Shown here: in pieces, positions 35,163 to 44,322 of the stretch
How positions within the stretch are numbered: position 1 is the stretch's first letter
Layout: every line of letters starts with the position of its first letter
From: a bacterium
Lineage (GTDB): Bacteria; Bacillota; Bacilli; Lactobacillales; Streptococcaceae
Length of the DNA stretch: 64,000 nucleotides
Direction: 5' to 3'
Assembly (NCBI GenBank): GCA_905221145.1
Contig: CAJNCA010000008.1
Location: forward strand, 6,216 to 70,215
The notes under the pieces: generated by a model
What the model saw: the letters and a program-made list of their open reading frames with translations, nothing else
What the model was told of the DNA's origin: nothing
Databases searched by the model: none
Translations under genes and position numbers: made by a program

Positions 35163-36497
35163 ATGTCAAAGACATATCATTTTATCGGAATTAAGGGATC
35201 AGGGATGAGTGCCTTGGCCTTGATGTTGCACCAAATGGGACACAAAGTACAGGGATCTGATGTTGAAAAGTATTACTTCACTCAACGCGGTCTTGAGCAG
35301 GCAGGGATTACCATTCTTCCTTTTGATGAAAAGAATCTAGATGGAGATATGGAAATTATCGCTGGAAATGCCTTTCGTCCAGATAACAACGTCGAAATTG
35401 CCTATGCGGACCAAAATGGAATCAGCTATAAACGTTACCATGAATTCTTAGGTAGCTTTATGCGTGACTTTGTCAGCATGGGAGTTGCTGGAGCGCACGG
35501 AAAAACTTCAACGACAGGTATGTTGTCTCATGTCTTGTCTCACATTACAGACACTAGCTTCTTAATTGGAGATGGGACAGGTCGTGGTTCAGCCAATGCA
35601 AAATATTTTGTCTTTGAATCTGACGAATATGAGCGCCATTTTATGCCTTACCACCCAGAATATTCTATCATCACCAACATTGACTTTGACCATCCAGACT
35701 ATTTCACAAGTCTAGAGGATGTTTTCAATGCTTTTAACGACTATGCTAAACAAATTACTAAGGGTCTCTTTGTCTATGGTGAAGATGCAGAATTACGTAA
35801 AATTACGTCTGATGCACCAATCTATTATTATGGCTTTGAAGCTGAAGGAAATGACTTTGTAGCTAGCGACCTTCTCCGTTCTACAACTGGTTCAACCTTC
35901 ACTGTTCACTTCCGTGGACAAGAGTTGGGACAATTCCACATCCCAACCTTTGGTCGTCACAATATCATGAATGCGACAGCAGTCATCGGATTGCTGTACA
36001 CAGCAGGCTTTGATTTGAACTTGGTGCGTGAACACTTGAAAACATTTGCCGGTGTTAAGCGTCGTTTCACAGAAAAAATTGTCAATGACACGGTGATTAT
36101 CGATGATTTTGCCCACCATCCAACAGAAATCATTGCAACCTTGGATGCGGCTCGTCAGAAATATCCAAGCAAGGAAATTGTTGCAGTCTTCCAACCGCAT
36201 ACTTTTACAAGAACCATTGCCTTGTTGGACGAATTTGCTCACGCTTTGAATCAAGCGGATGCGGTTTACTTAGCACAAATCTATGGATCTGCGCGTGAGG
36301 TAGACCATGGTGATGTCAAGGTAGAAGACCTAGCTAATAAAATCAACAAGAAACACCAAGTGATTACTGTTGAAAATGTATCTCCACTCCTAGACCATGA
36401 CAATGCTGTCTATGTCTTTATGGGAGCAGGAGATATCCAAACCTATGAATACTCATTTGAGCGTCTCTTGTCTAACTTGACAAGCAATGTTCAATAG
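35163..36497 (+). CDS. murC: UDP-N-acetylmuramate--L-alanine ligase
   Basis: A 444-residue Mur ligase that adds the first L-alanine to UDP-MurNAc using ATP, in the cytoplasm. The N-terminal Rossmann domain carries [19 protein letters not shown]; the P-loop is [12 protein letters not shown] (about 112-123); the central domain has [10 protein letters not shown] and [12 protein letters not shown]; the C-terminal domain has [10 protein letters not shown] and FQPHTFTR. Length is normal. GGGGAG precedes ATG 35163. It is flanked in one operon by the unknown gene upstream and two acetyltransferase genes downstream. Confidence 0.97.
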   Translation: MSKTYHFIGIKGSGMSALALMLHQMGHKVQGSDVEKYYFTQRGLEQAGITILPFDEKNLDGDMEIIAGNAFRPDNNVEIAYADQNGISYKRYHEFLGSFMRDFVSMGVAGAHGKTSTTGMLSHVLSHITDTSFLIGDGTGRGSANAKYFVFESDEYERHFMPYHPEYSIITNIDFDHPDYFTSLEDVFNAFNDYAKQITKGLFVYGEDAELRKITSDAPIYYYGFEAEGNDFVASDLLRSTTGSTFTVHFRGQELGQFHIPTFGRHNIMNATAVIGLLYTAGFDLNLVREHLKTFAGVKRRFTEKIVNDTVIIDDFAHHPTEIIATLDAARQKYPSKEIVAVFQPHTFTRTIALLDEFAHALNQADAVYLAQIYGSAREVDHGDVKVEDLANKINKKHQVITVENVSPLLDHDNAVYVFMGAGDIQTYEYSFERLLSNLTSNVQ

Positions 36498-36506
36498 GAC
36501 GTTCTC

Positions 36507-36959
36507 ATGGAAATTCCAATTAAGATCATTCAGGCAAGTAAGTCTGATGTGGCTGAGATAGAGGCACTTCAAACTTCATCTTTTCCAGCTGAAAAGCAGC
36601 AACCTTCCCATATTTTAGAAGAAAGTATCCGTAAGTGTGCGGATACCTTTCTTCTAGCTAGGGATGAAAATCAGATTCTGGGCTATGTTCTAGGTGGTCC
36701 TTACCCACACAATCCGCAATGTCTAGAAATACATTCTTTGGTTATCAAGGCTGACCATCAGAGACAGGGCTTGGGAACGCTTCTTCTTGCGGCTTTGAAA
36801 GATGCGACAGTTGAGCTAGAATACAGAGGTATTCGTTTGAATAGTCCTGATGATCTGCTTTCCTATTTTGAAATGAACGGTTTTATCGATGTAGAAGTGA
36901 CAGATTCACTTTATGCAGCTAGCCAGGGTGTTAGTATGATTTGGTTTAATCTCTTTTAG
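36507..36959 (+). CDS. GNAT-family N-acetyltransferase
   Basis: A 150-residue GNAT protein. The central strand and CoA loop read LEIHSLVIKADHQRQGLGTLLLAALKD (shown in part; the RQGLGT segment is the pyrophosphate loop). The N-terminal part with SFPAEKQQPSHILEESIRK resembles amine (arylalkylamine-like) acetyltransferases, but the substrate is not known. It begins nine bases after murC and is ten bases before a second GNAT gene, so it belongs to the murC operon. Confidence 0.83.
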   Translation: MEIPIKIIQASKSDVAEIEALQTSSFPAEKQQPSHILEESIRKCADTFLLARDENQILGYVLGGPYPHNPQCLEIHSLVIKADHQRQGLGTLLLAALKDATVELEYRGIRLNSPDDLLSYFEMNGFIDVEVTDSLYAASQGVSMIWFNLF

Positions 36960-36969
36960 AGGAGGCACA

Positions 36970-37464
36970 ATGAAAATTAGACCAGCAAGATTAGAAGATT
37001 TGGATCGGATTGTCGAGATTGAACTAGAGAATTTCTCGGTAGAAGAAGCCATTCCTCGCTCGGTTTTTGAAGCGCATTTGCGAGAAATTCAGACCTCGTT
37101 TCTGGTTGCAGAAAAAGAAGGCAGAATCATGGGTTATATAGAAGGGCCAGTTGGCCCCCACCGCCATCTGCAAGACCAGTCTTTTACAGAAGAGATAGCA
37201 GACTATAGTCATAAGCCGGGGGGCTATATCTCTGTAACCTGTCTTTCTATTGCCAAGGAGGCACAGGGAATAGGACTAGGTCAGAAATTGCTAACAGCTT
37301 TGAAAGAACTGGCTCTTGAACACGAAAGAGAAGGAATTAACCTAACCTGTCATGACTATCTCATTGCCTACTATGAAAAGCATGGATTTGTCAATGAAGG
37401 TCTGTCCCAGTCAACCTTTGCAGGGGAAACTTGGTATGATATGGTCTGGGAAGCTAAAAAATAA
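36970..37464 (+). CDS. GNAT-family N-acetyltransferase, second of a tandem pair
   Basis: A 164-residue GNAT protein. It opens MKIRPARLEDLDRIVEIE, a classic GNAT first strand, and has the CoA loop AQGIGLGQKLLTALKE (about 99-114). The last part, AYYEKHGFVNEGLSQS, is the family's substrate-side strand. It is related to the gene before it (similar lengths, and an IPRSVFEAH / QPSHILEES helix at the same place). AGGAGG sits just before ATG 36970. It is the last gene of the murC operon, ahead of a terminator. Confidence 0.83.
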   Translation: MKIRPARLEDLDRIVEIELENFSVEEAIPRSVFEAHLREIQTSFLVAEKEGRIMGYIEGPVGPHRHLQDQSFTEEIADYSHKPGGYISVTCLSIAKEAQGIGLGQKLLTALKELALEHEREGINLTCHDYLIAYYEKHGFVNEGLSQSTFAGETWYDMVWEAKK

Positions 37465-37467
37465 GCC

Positions 37468-37499
37468 AGAAAAGCATGCTAGGTTGCTTTTCTTTCGTT
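37468..37499 (+). terminator. Terminator of the murC operon
   Basis: A 9-bp stem (AGAAAAGCA 37468-37476, TGCTTTTCT 37485-37493) with an 8-nt loop and a T-rich tail. Confidence 0.8.
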
Positions 37500-37506
37500 T
37501 TTAAGA

Positions 37507-37535
37507 TATAATATTATGGATTGTCAACGAGGAGG
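37507..37535 (+). promoter_or_regulatory. mltG promoter and ribosome site
   Basis: TATAAT at 37507-37512 without a clear -35. GAGGAGG (about 37529-37535) lies eight bases before the TTG start at 37544. Confidence 0.55.
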
Positions 37536-37543
37536 ATAAACTT

Positions 37544-39238
37544 TTGAGTGAAAAGCCAAGAGAAGACGAAAAATTAAGCTTTAAAGAGCAGATTTTACGT
37601 GATTTAGAAAAAGTAAAACAATATGAAGGGATTCGTCAAGAGGCTGCTGAGCTGGCTGAGAAAAAAGAGGCCTTGTCTGTCCCTGAAACAAAAATTGCTG
37701 ATGAAGAAGTGATGAATGCATCCCTATCAGCTGTTGAAAAAATTATCGAGAATGCACCACGTGTTCCCCAGCATCCTAGTGAGGACGTGCCTGCATCACC
37801 TGCAGATGAACGAAGAGAAGAATCTCCAATCGTTCCTAGTCATCCAAGTCAAGATGTTCCAGCTTCTCCAGCTGAAGAAAGTCCATCAAGACCGGTTCCG
37901 GGACCAGGAGCTGATCGTCCGCGAAATGTTGAAAAAGAATTGAATACAACTCCAACAAGAGTAGCTGTTTCTTATAAAACTGAAGCGAAAAAAGAGACAC
38001 AGAAGGAAGCAACAAGACCAGAACCTGTTATGGAAACGGAAGCTGTTGAAGTCATTTCAGAAAGTCCACGTCGTAGTCGTCGTGAGACAGCTAAGCCTGT
38101 CAAGAAGAAAAAATCACATTTGAAGGCTTTCTTCATTTCTCTACTGATTTTCCTTGCCTTGATTTCGGCAGGTGGTTACTTCGGTTATCAGTATGTCCAG
38201 TCATCTTTATTACCAGTTGACGCTAATTCTAAGAAGTATGTAACCGTTCAAATTCCGGAAGGAGCCAATGTTCAAGAGATTGGTTCAGCACTTGAAAATT
38301 CTGGTGTGATCAAACACGGAGTAATTTTTGCATTCTATGCGAAATATAAGAATTATTCAGATCTGAAGGCTGGATATTACAATTTGCAAAAGAGCATGAG
38401 TACAGAGGATATCATTAAGGAACTACAAAAAGGTGGTACTCCTGAACCTCAAGAACCTTCACTTGCAGATTTGACCATTCCAGAGGGGTATACAATTGAG
38501 CAAATTGCCCAAGCTGTAGGCCAATTACAAGGTGAATTTAAAGAGCCTTTGACTGCGGATGCTTTCTTGGCTAAGGTTCAAGATGATAACTTTATCAGTC
38601 AAGAAGCTACTAAATATCCAAGCCTACTCGAAAGCTTACCGACAAAAGAAAGTGGAGCTCGTTACCGTTTGGAGGGTTATCTTTTCCCAGCAACCTACTC
38701 TATCAAGGAAAGCACAACTATTGAAAGCTTGATTGATGAGATGTTGGCAGCTATGGATAAAACCTTGACCCCACACTATAGTGCAATTAAGTCTAAAAAC
38801 TTGACAGTCAATGAATTGCTAACCATTGCTTCTCTTGTTGAAAAAGAAGGTGCTAAGACTGAAGATCGTAAGTTGATTGCAGGTGTTTTCTACAATCGCT
38901 TGAACCTTGGTATGCCACTTCAAAGCAATATTGCAATCTTATATGCCCAAGGCAAACTCGGTCAAAATATTAGCCTAGCAGATGATGCTGGAATTGATAC
39001 ATCAATTAATTCACCATACAATGTTTATACAAAACCTGGTTTGATGCCTGGTCCAGTGGATAGTCCAAGTCAGGACGCGATTGAAGCAAGTATCAACCAA
39101 ACGAAGAGTGAGAACCTCTACTTTGTAGCCAATGTTACAGATGGAAAAGTCTATTACGCAGTTACTCAGGAAGAACATGATCGCAATGTAGCTGAACATG
39201 TCAATAGCAAGCTTACTCAAAATAGTAGTTCAAACTAA
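37544..39238 (+). CDS. mltG: Endolytic murein transglycosylase MltG
   Basis: A 564-residue bitopic membrane enzyme that cuts nascent glycan strands at sites of new wall synthesis. The cytoplasmic part (1-185) is charged and Pro-rich with two similar segments (HPSEDVPASPA and HPSQDVPASPA). One membrane helix (about 192-214, FFISLLIFLALISAGGYFGY) is followed by a LysM-like segment and the YceG domain with the catalytic-region motif TIASLVEKEGAK (Glu expected to be catalytic). The start is TTG 37544: GAGGAGG is at the right distance and no ATG fits. In pneumococcus MltG works with the peripheral wall-synthesis machinery. Confidence 0.93.
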   Translation: MSEKPREDEKLSFKEQILRDLEKVKQYEGIRQEAAELAEKKEALSVPETKIADEEVMNASLSAVEKIIENAPRVPQHPSEDVPASPADERREESPIVPSHPSQDVPASPAEESPSRPVPGPGADRPRNVEKELNTTPTRVAVSYKTEAKKETQKEATRPEPVMETEAVEVISESPRRSRRETAKPVKKKKSHLKAFFISLLIFLALISAGGYFGYQYVQSSLLPVDANSKKYVTVQIPEGANVQEIGSALENSGVIKHGVIFAFYAKYKNYSDLKAGYYNLQKSMSTEDIIKELQKGGTPEPQEPSLADLTIPEGYTIEQIAQAVGQLQGEFKEPLTADAFLAKVQDDNFISQEATKYPSLLESLPTKESGARYRLEGYLFPATYSIKESTTIESLIDEMLAAMDKTLTPHYSAIKSKNLTVNELLTIASLVEKEGAKTEDRKLIAGVFYNRLNLGMPLQSNIAILYAQGKLGQNISLADDAGIDTSINSPYNVYTKPGLMPGPVDSPSQDAIEASINQTKSENLYFVANVTDGKVYYAVTQEEHDRNVAEHVNSKLTQNSSSN

Positions 39239-39298
39239 GACTACAAAAATGAGAATCTCAGATAGAGATTCAATACTATCGAAAGAAAGTTGAGAAAA

Positions 39299-39781
39299 AT
39301 GGCAGAAAAAACATATCCTATGACCCTTGCGGAAAAGGAAAAACTTGAAAAAGAATTAGAAGAATTGAAATTGGTTCGCCGACCAGAAGTGGTAGAACGC
39401 ATTAAAATTGCTCGTTCATACGGTGACCTTTCTGAAAACAGTGAGTACGAAGCAGCTAAGGATGAACAAGCCTTTGTCGAAGGACAAATCTCTAGCTTGG
39501 AAACAAAAATCCGTTATGCTGAAATCGTCAATAGTGACTCAGTTGCAGATGATGAAGTAGCGATTGGTAAAACAGTCACTATCCAAGAAATTGGTGAGGA
39601 CGAAGAAGAAGTTTATATTATCGTAGGTTCAGCCGGTGCGGATGCCTTTGCAGGTAAGGTTTCAAATGAAAGCCCAATTGGACAAGCCTTGATTGGTAAG
39701 AAAACAGGTGACACAGCAACTATTGAAACACCTGTTGGTAGCTATGATGTAAAAATCTTGAAGGTTGAAAAAACAGCCTAA
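39299..39781 (+). CDS. greA: Transcription elongation factor GreA
   Basis: A 160-residue factor that rescues backtracked RNA polymerase by stimulating cleavage of the 3' RNA end. The N-terminal coiled coil starts [20 protein letters not shown] and carries [18 protein letters not shown], whose acidic tip residues are essential. The C-terminal FKBP-like domain has [16 protein letters not shown] 39299 is chosen over TTG 39290 because the family starts there and a GAAAGAAAG purine run precedes it. It follows mltG by 60 bp. Confidence 0.97.
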   Translation: MAEKTYPMTLAEKEKLEKELEELKLVRRPEVVERIKIARSYGDLSENSEYEAAKDEQAFVEGQISSLETKIRYAEIVNSDSVADDEVAIGKTVTIQEIGEDEEEVYIIVGSAGADAFAGKVSNESPIGQALIGKKTGDTATIETPVGSYDVKILKVEKTA

Positions 39782-39787
39782 AAACAG

Positions 39788-39828
39788 AAAAGGAGTGGGG
39801 AGGCTGTGCGCTTCACTCACTCCTTTTT
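39788..39828 (+). terminator. Terminator of greA
   Basis: A 10-bp stem (AAAAGGAGTG 39788-39797, CACTCCTTTT 39818-39827) encloses a 20-nt loop and ends in T. Confidence 0.85.
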
Positions 39829-39854
39829 CCATTTTAAATTGAATTGGAGACGAT

Positions 39855-41219
39855 ATGAGTTCAAAGAAGAAAAAAAATAAGATGGAGCGTGGTCTGACCA
39901 ATCGTCACGTGCAGGTTATGGCCATTGCAGGAACAATCGGAACAGGACTCTTTTTGGGAGCGGGTCGCTCTATCAGCCTAACAGGTCCTTCCATTGTGCT
40001 GATTTATATGATTACTGGGGCTTTTATGTTCCTCATGATGCGTGCGGTTGGGGAGATGCTTTATCAAGATCCTGAGCAACATACCTTTATCAACTTTATC
40101 ACGCGCCATTTGGGCAAGGGCTGGGGTTATTTCTCGGTTTGGTCTTACTGGCTATCCGTTGTCTTTATCGGTATGGCGGAAATCACAGCCATCTCTCACT
40201 ATGTTCAGTTTTGGTTCCCTAGCTGGCCAAGTTGGATGATTGAGATTGGATTTTTGACCATTCTAGCCTTGGTTAATCTGATTGCGGTTAAGCTTTTTGG
40301 AGAAGTTGAGTTTTGGTTTGCTATGGTTAAGATTGTGGCTATTTTAGCCATGATTGCCACAGGGGTCTTTATGGTCTTGACAGGCTTTAAGACACCTCAT
40401 GGAGTAGCAAGTTTAGCAAATATTACTGACAATTTCTCCCTCTTCCCAAATGGTGGAGTGAACTTTGTCATGGCCTTCCAGATGGTGTTCTTTGCCTACC
40501 TCATGATTGAGTTTATCGGGGTCACAACTTCTGAAACTAAAAATCCACGTCAGGTCTTGCCAAAAGCCGTTAAGGAAATTCCTTTGCGTATCGCCTTTTT
40601 CTACGGTGGTGCCCTCTTAGCCATCATGGCTATCATTCCTTGGCGTGAGCTTGCTTCTGCTGATTCACCTTTTGTTACAGTATTTGAATTGGCCGGTATC
40701 AAGTGGGCGGCAGCCTTGATTAACTTCGTCGTTTTGACCTCAGCAGCATCTGCTCTTAACTCGACCCTTTATTCAACAGGGCGTCATTTGTACCAGATTG
40801 CTCATGATTCGCCAAATCCATTCCTAAAAGCAATCAAGGCAGATACCCTTTCTCGCCATAATGTGCCACAAAATGCCATCATTGCTTCAGCAATCTTAAT
40901 TGCTCTGGCTGCCTTTATCAATGTTTTGCCAGGTGTTTCCGATGCCTTTGCCTTGATTACGGCATCGTCATCAGGTGTCTATATCGCCATTTATATCTTG
41001 ATCATGGTGGCTCACCTCAAGTATCGCAAGTCACAGGACTTTATGGCAGATGGCTACCTCATGCCCCATTATCGTTTCCTAAATCCTTTAACCATGCTCT
41101 TCTTTGTCTTTGTCTTTGTAACCCTCTTTTTACAAGAGTCTACATTTGTAGGAGCAATCGGCTCAGCTATATGGATTATCGGTTTCGGGATTTATAGCCA
41201 GTGGAAATTTAGAAAATAG
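39855..41219 (+). CDS. Amino-acid permease (APC superfamily, AAT family)
   Basis: A 454-residue transporter with about 12 membrane helices. The first helix contains VMAIAGTIGTGLFLGAG, the consensus substrate-binding segment of amino acid/polyamine/organocation permeases; later IEFIGVTTSETKNP and SAASALNSTLYSTGRHLY are typical of the amino acid transporter (AAT) branch that includes CycA, AroP and GabP. It imports an amino acid with a proton; the substrate is not clear. It has a basic N-terminal tail and a GGAG ribosome site. It lies just after the greA terminator; no strong promoter was identified in between. Confidence 0.88.
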   Translation: MSSKKKKNKMERGLTNRHVQVMAIAGTIGTGLFLGAGRSISLTGPSIVLIYMITGAFMFLMMRAVGEMLYQDPEQHTFINFITRHLGKGWGYFSVWSYWLSVVFIGMAEITAISHYVQFWFPSWPSWMIEIGFLTILALVNLIAVKLFGEVEFWFAMVKIVAILAMIATGVFMVLTGFKTPHGVASLANITDNFSLFPNGGVNFVMAFQMVFFAYLMIEFIGVTTSETKNPRQVLPKAVKEIPLRIAFFYGGALLAIMAIIPWRELASADSPFVTVFELAGIKWAAALINFVVLTSAASALNSTLYSTGRHLYQIAHDSPNPFLKAIKADTLSRHNVPQNAIIASAILIALAAFINVLPGVSDAFALITASSSGVYIAIYILIMVAHLKYRKSQDFMADGYLMPHYRFLNPLTMLFFVFVFVTLFLQESTFVGAIGSAIWIIGFGIYSQWKFRK

Positions 41220-41222
41220 ATT

Positions 41223-41255
41223 AAAGACTCATCAACTCAGGTTGGTGGGTTTTTG
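41223..41255 (+). terminator. Terminator of the permease gene
   Basis: An 11-bp stem with three G-U pairs (41226-41236 with 41241-41251), loop TCAG, followed by T to 41254. Confidence 0.75.
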
Positions 41256-41260
41256 CTAGT

Positions 41261-41289
41261 TTGACAGTCCATTGAAATAAGACTATAAT
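41261..41289 (+). promoter_or_regulatory. Consensus sigma-A promoter
   Basis: TTGACA (41261-41266), a 17-bp spacer and TATAAT (41284-41289): both boxes match the consensus. It drives the small acetyltransferase gene at 41320. Confidence 0.85.
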
Positions 41290-41319
41290 CAAGCTGTAAC
41301 AGTATTTAAGGAGATTTAG

Positions 41320-41730
41320 ATGTACTTTAGATTGGAAAATGAGAAATCCCAGAAAGCACAAGAAATTGGAAATTTGATTCGTGTTTATAACCGTTCAAAA
41401 AGAGAAGAGGCTGAAAGTGTGCCATTGAATCTTTATGTAGAAGATGAAAAGGGACAACTCCTGGCAGGTCTGGTAGCTGAGACTTTCGGAAATTGGTTGG
41501 AAATCGAGTATCTGTTTGTAAAAGAGGAACTGAGAGGGCAAGGAATCGGTTCAAAACTATTGCAACAGGCAGAAAGTGAAGCCAAGAATCGAAACTGTTG
41601 TTTTGCATTTGTCAATACTTATCAGTTTCAGGCACCAGACTTTTATCAGAAATATGGCTACAAGGAAGTCTTTGCTTTAAAAAACTATCCCTACACAGGG
41701 CAAAGATTTTACTATCAAAAAGATTTGTAA
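41320..41730 (+). CDS. Small GNAT-family acetyltransferase
   Basis: A 136-residue GNAT protein. The CoA loop reads ELRGQGIGSKLLQQAESEA (about 70-88) and the last strands YQFQAPDFYQKYGYKEVF are the usual GNAT end. The substrate is unknown. It has AAGGAGA before ATG 41320 and a consensus promoter, so it should be well expressed. It is the left border of a patch of accessory and decayed DNA. Confidence 0.85.
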   Translation: MYFRLENEKSQKAQEIGNLIRVYNRSKREEAESVPLNLYVEDEKGQLLAGLVAETFGNWLEIEYLFVKEELRGQGIGSKLLQQAESEAKNRNCCFAFVNTYQFQAPDFYQKYGYKEVFALKNYPYTGQRFYYQKDL

Positions 41731-42024
41731 GGAGAATATGGTAGCATAAATCAAAGAGGGATTTTTCACATTACTATGAAGGTGGATTGATGTATATGAG
41801 TAACTATCGATAAATACCAGTTATAACCTAGAAATTGTGTCTTTTTAGACGATATTGAGGACAATGCAATCGTAGCTGAGAAGTTGGGCATCAAGGCTTA
41901 TCAGGTTAAGAAAAGAAATGATGTCGTCGATATTTTAAAATCCTATATTTAAACTCAACACTCTCTATTTTTTATAATAGAGAGTTTTTTTGTTAATAAA
42001 ATTTTACAAAATGACATTTATATA
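41731..42024 (+). pseudogene. Remnant of a HAD-superfamily hydrolase gene
   Basis: No intact gene lies in this stretch of about 300 bp. A 37-codon fragment at 41839-41952 encodes VFLDDIEDNAIVAEKLGIKA followed by YQVKKRND and ends with TAA. This is the end of a HAD family IA hydrolase (motif IV DD plus the last helix and strand). The preceding 100 bp has stops in all frames and shows no start. The rest of the gene has been lost. It is followed by a strong hairpin terminator, probably the original one. Confidence 0.75.
41960..41991 (+). terminator. Terminator after the HAD remnant
   Basis: A 9-bp stem (CTCTCTATT 41961-41969, AATAGAGAG 41976-41984), extended by A-T at 41960/41985, with a 6-nt loop and seven T. 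Confidence 0.9.
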
Positions 42025-42132
42025 TTGCATTAAGTTAGATATATGATATAATGGTGTTGAAAAGAGGCGCAACTTTTTAAAATTAATGAGAATCAAAGAG
42101 AAAACCAAGAATATTAATGGAGGAATTGAAAA
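42025..42132 (+). promoter_or_regulatory. Promoter and leader of the ABC transporter genes
   Basis: TTGCAT (42025-42030), a 16-bp spacer and an extended -10, TGA then TATAAT (42047-42052). The leader of about 75 nt contains AATGAGAATCAAAGAGAAAAC (42087 onward, without its last base), which matches one end of the RUP-like repeat at 20041 and may be a remnant. GGAGG at 42119-42123 precedes ATG 42133. Confidence 0.7.
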
Positions 42133-42978
42133 ATGGAAGTTATAAATGTAAGTAAGCATTATGGTCATTCAATCATTCTCAAAGATATAAATTTTGCACT
42201 TAATAAGGGTGAAATTGTTGGTCTAGTAGGGAGAAACGGAGTTGGCAAGAGTACATTGATGAAAATTCTTGTTCAGAATAATCAACCGACTGCAGGGAAT
42301 ATTATAAGTAGTGATAATGTTGGGTATTTAATCGAAGAACCAAAGTTATTTTTATCTAAAACAGGTTTAGAGAATTTAAAATATTTGTCAAATTTATATG
42401 GTGTTGACTACAATCAAGAAAGATTTGGGAGTTTGATTCAAGAGTTAGATTTGACTCAGTCTATTAATAAAAAAGTAAAGACCTATTCTTTGGGTACAAA
42501 ACAAAAATTAGCTTTGCTTCTAACTCTCGTTACGGAACCTGATATATTGATTTTAGATGAACCGACTAATGGTTTAGATATTGAATCATCACAAATAGTT
42601 TTAGCGGTTCTAAAAAACTTAGCTTTAAGTGAAAATGTGGGAATTTTAATATCGAGTCATAAATTAGAAGATATTGAAGAAATTTGTGAGAGAGTCCTCT
42701 TCTTGGAGAACGGGCTTTTGACATTCCAAAAAGTAGGAAAAGATAGTCATAATTGCTTGTTTGAGATAGCTTTTTCATCAGCTGTAGATAAAGACATTTT
42801 CCTTACCAAACAAGAATTTGGGGATATTGTTCAGGAAGAGGGACTGAAAATTACTATGTCTGGTAATATTCAAAGTAGTGAGCTTTTTAAATTTTTTAAC
42901 GAAAACTCTATTAAAGTAGTTGATTTTGAAACTAAAAAAGAGACGCTTAAAGATATTTATCTAAATCGTTCAAACTAA
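42133..42978 (+). CDS. ABC transporter ATP-binding protein
   Basis: A 281-residue ATPase subunit. Walker A is GLVGRNGVGKSTLM (about 32-45), the ABC signature is degenerate as TYSLGTKQKLALL (about 117-129), Walker B is ILILDEPTNGLD (about 139-150), and the switch His is in ISSHKLEDIEE. The domain order and the 60-residue C-terminal extension fit exporters for bacteriocins, bacitracin-like drugs or lantibiotic immunity (BcrA-like). DNA here is more AT-rich than its neighbours. The permease gene starts 15 bp downstream. Substrate unknown; a peptide or lipid-active antibiotic is the best guess. Confidence 0.88.
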   Translation: MEVINVSKHYGHSIILKDINFALNKGEIVGLVGRNGVGKSTLMKILVQNNQPTAGNIISSDNVGYLIEEPKLFLSKTGLENLKYLSNLYGVDYNQERFGSLIQELDLTQSINKKVKTYSLGTKQKLALLLTLVTEPDILILDEPTNGLDIESSQIVLAVLKNLALSENVGILISSHKLEDIEEICERVLFLENGLLTFQKVGKDSHNCLFEIAFSSAVDKDIFLTKQEFGDIVQEEGLKITMSGNIQSSELFKFFNENSIKVVDFETKKETLKDIYLNRSN

Positions 42979-42993
42979 AGGAAGGTTATAATC

Positions 42994-43722
42994 ATGAAAT
43001 TAAATAAATTGAATTTTCTTAAGGAAAATATAAGAGATTTATATTCATCAAGCGTAGTCTATCTCGGATTGATTATCTCGTTTATACCGCCGCTACTGGT
43101 TACATTCTTTATTTTAAAGACTCAAGGGACATCACTTGGTATTAAGCATATTTCAAATTTTTATGCTATGCTCGGTATGTTAATGGCTGTTATACATGCT
43201 AACCGAATTATTAGCAGGGATTTTTCCCACAATACGATAAGTTTATTTTATAATCAACAGAAAAATCGGATGATTTACGTCTTGTCCAATTTTCTATATG
43301 CCATCTCAGTTTCCATTATTTATGCTTTGAATGGTATTGTGTTATTAGTCATCGTAAGTAAATTGGGTGTTCCAGGTGCTTTAGGATTAGATTTTATAGT
43401 AGCCATTGTAGTCAATACAATTTTGTTAGTCCTATTTTATTTTCTATTATCTTACATTTTCTATTTATACAAATTGAAAAGTGGCTTGGTATTTGGTATT
43501 TTAGTAGCTTTACTACTCTTTGTCCCTAATATATTAAATACGATTATGATGAATACTAGTAATGATTTGTTTATCAAAGCAATTAAACTTCTTCCTTTTT
43601 ATTCCTTACCTGTATTTGTTGCTTCAAATATGATGTCTATTAGTCAGTATTTTGTGGTAATCACTACAATCATTTTATTGTATTTTTTCACTCTCAAGAA
43701 AAGCAAGGAGTATTCATTTTAG
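42994..43722 (+). CDS. ABC-2-like membrane permease
   Basis: A 242-residue membrane protein with about six hydrophobic segments (for example SSVVYLGLIISFIPPLLVTF, NTILLVLFYFLLSYIFYLY, IVLLYFFTL-like end). This is the usual size and shape for the partner of BcrA-like ATPases. AAGGAAGG before ATG 42994 and the 15-bp gap place it in one unit with the ATPase gene. It has a low GC content. No third subunit, peptide precursor or regulator is found next to it, so its cargo is unknown. Confidence 0.85.
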   Translation: MKLNKLNFLKENIRDLYSSSVVYLGLIISFIPPLLVTFFILKTQGTSLGIKHISNFYAMLGMLMAVIHANRIISRDFSHNTISLFYNQQKNRMIYVLSNFLYAISVSIIYALNGIVLLVIVSKLGVPGALGLDFIVAIVVNTILLVLFYFLLSYIFYLYKLKSGLVFGILVALLLFVPNILNTIMMNTSNDLFIKAIKLLPFYSLPVFVASNMMSISQYFVVITTIILLYFFTLKKSKEYSF

Positions 43723-44112
43723 TTTCGTTTAGTATTATTTTGTAGACTTAAAATCTAGTAAAAAAATCAGTCATCTTGCTATTCCCCTGCTATTCCCCTG
43801 CTCTTGCAGTGTACACGTTTTTGTCTTATGCTAGACTCATTTCCAAAAGCATTATATAATAGTGATATGAAATCAACAAAATAAGAAATACAATCAATCA
43901 AAACTCGTTTAAAAGACCCTACTAAAGCTAATACTAAACAAAAAATCAAGTAGCCAGCTAGGGAGTTTATTTCAAATAATCCAACATACTGATTTTAAGC
44001 TGAAGATAATATTGGAGTGATAATTAATGAGCTTATAATAATAGCTGACAGCTTGTAATAGTTTTGTATTTTTTAAGAGTAGATGAGTATTAAAATTATA
44101 AGGAGGACGCAG
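43723..44112 (+). pseudogene. Intergenic stretch with a short tandem repeat and a decayed ORF
   Basis: No intact gene. At 43776-43801 the unit TGCTATTCCCC occurs twice in a row. A TATAAT-like box (43855-43860) precedes ATG 43867, which opens a frame reading MKSTK(stop)EIQSIKTRLKDP...KQKIK(stop)PAREFISNNPTY(stop), then ...AEDNIGVIINELIIIADSL. The stops (TAA, TAG, TGA) could come from single changes in Gln, Glu or Trp codons, so this may be a decayed small gene. I do not recognise the family. AGGAGG at 44101-44106 belongs to the next gene. Confidence 0.35.
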
Positions 44113-44322
44113 GTGGCTAAAAATTTAAAATTAAAATTAGCTAGGGTTGAGCTTGATTTAACACAAGGTCAACTGGCAGAGGCTGTTGGGGTGACGCGTC
44201 AGACTATTGGTTTGATAGAGGCGGGGAAATACAATCCCAGTCTCTCACTCTGCCAGTCCATTTGCAGATGTTTAGGGAAAACCCTAGACCAATTATTTTG
44301 GGAGGAAGAAGATGGTAAATAA
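44113..44322 (+). CDS. Small Cro/CI-type HTH transcriptional regulator
   Basis: A 69-residue XRE-family regulator made of a single HTH domain: LTQGQLAEAVGVTRQTIGLIEAGKYNPS is the helix-turn-helix core (given here in the standard pattern: LTQGQLAEAVG then RQTIGLIE), followed by CRCLGKTLDQLFWEEED. Such YozG/YgzD-like regulators usually pair with a membrane protein. The start is GTG 44113, because AGGAGG at 44101-44106 fits it and not ATG 44083. It overlaps the next gene by 11 bp, so translation is coupled. Confidence 0.85.
   Translation: MAKNLKLKLARVELDLTQGQLAEAVGVTRQTIGLIEAGKYNPSLSLCQSICRCLGKTLDQLFWEEEDGK

Noticed and set aside
43776..43801. Short duplicated TGCTATTCCCC as a CRISPR array
   Set aside because: Only two abutting copies with no spacers. 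No other array-like repeats or cas genes are in the window.
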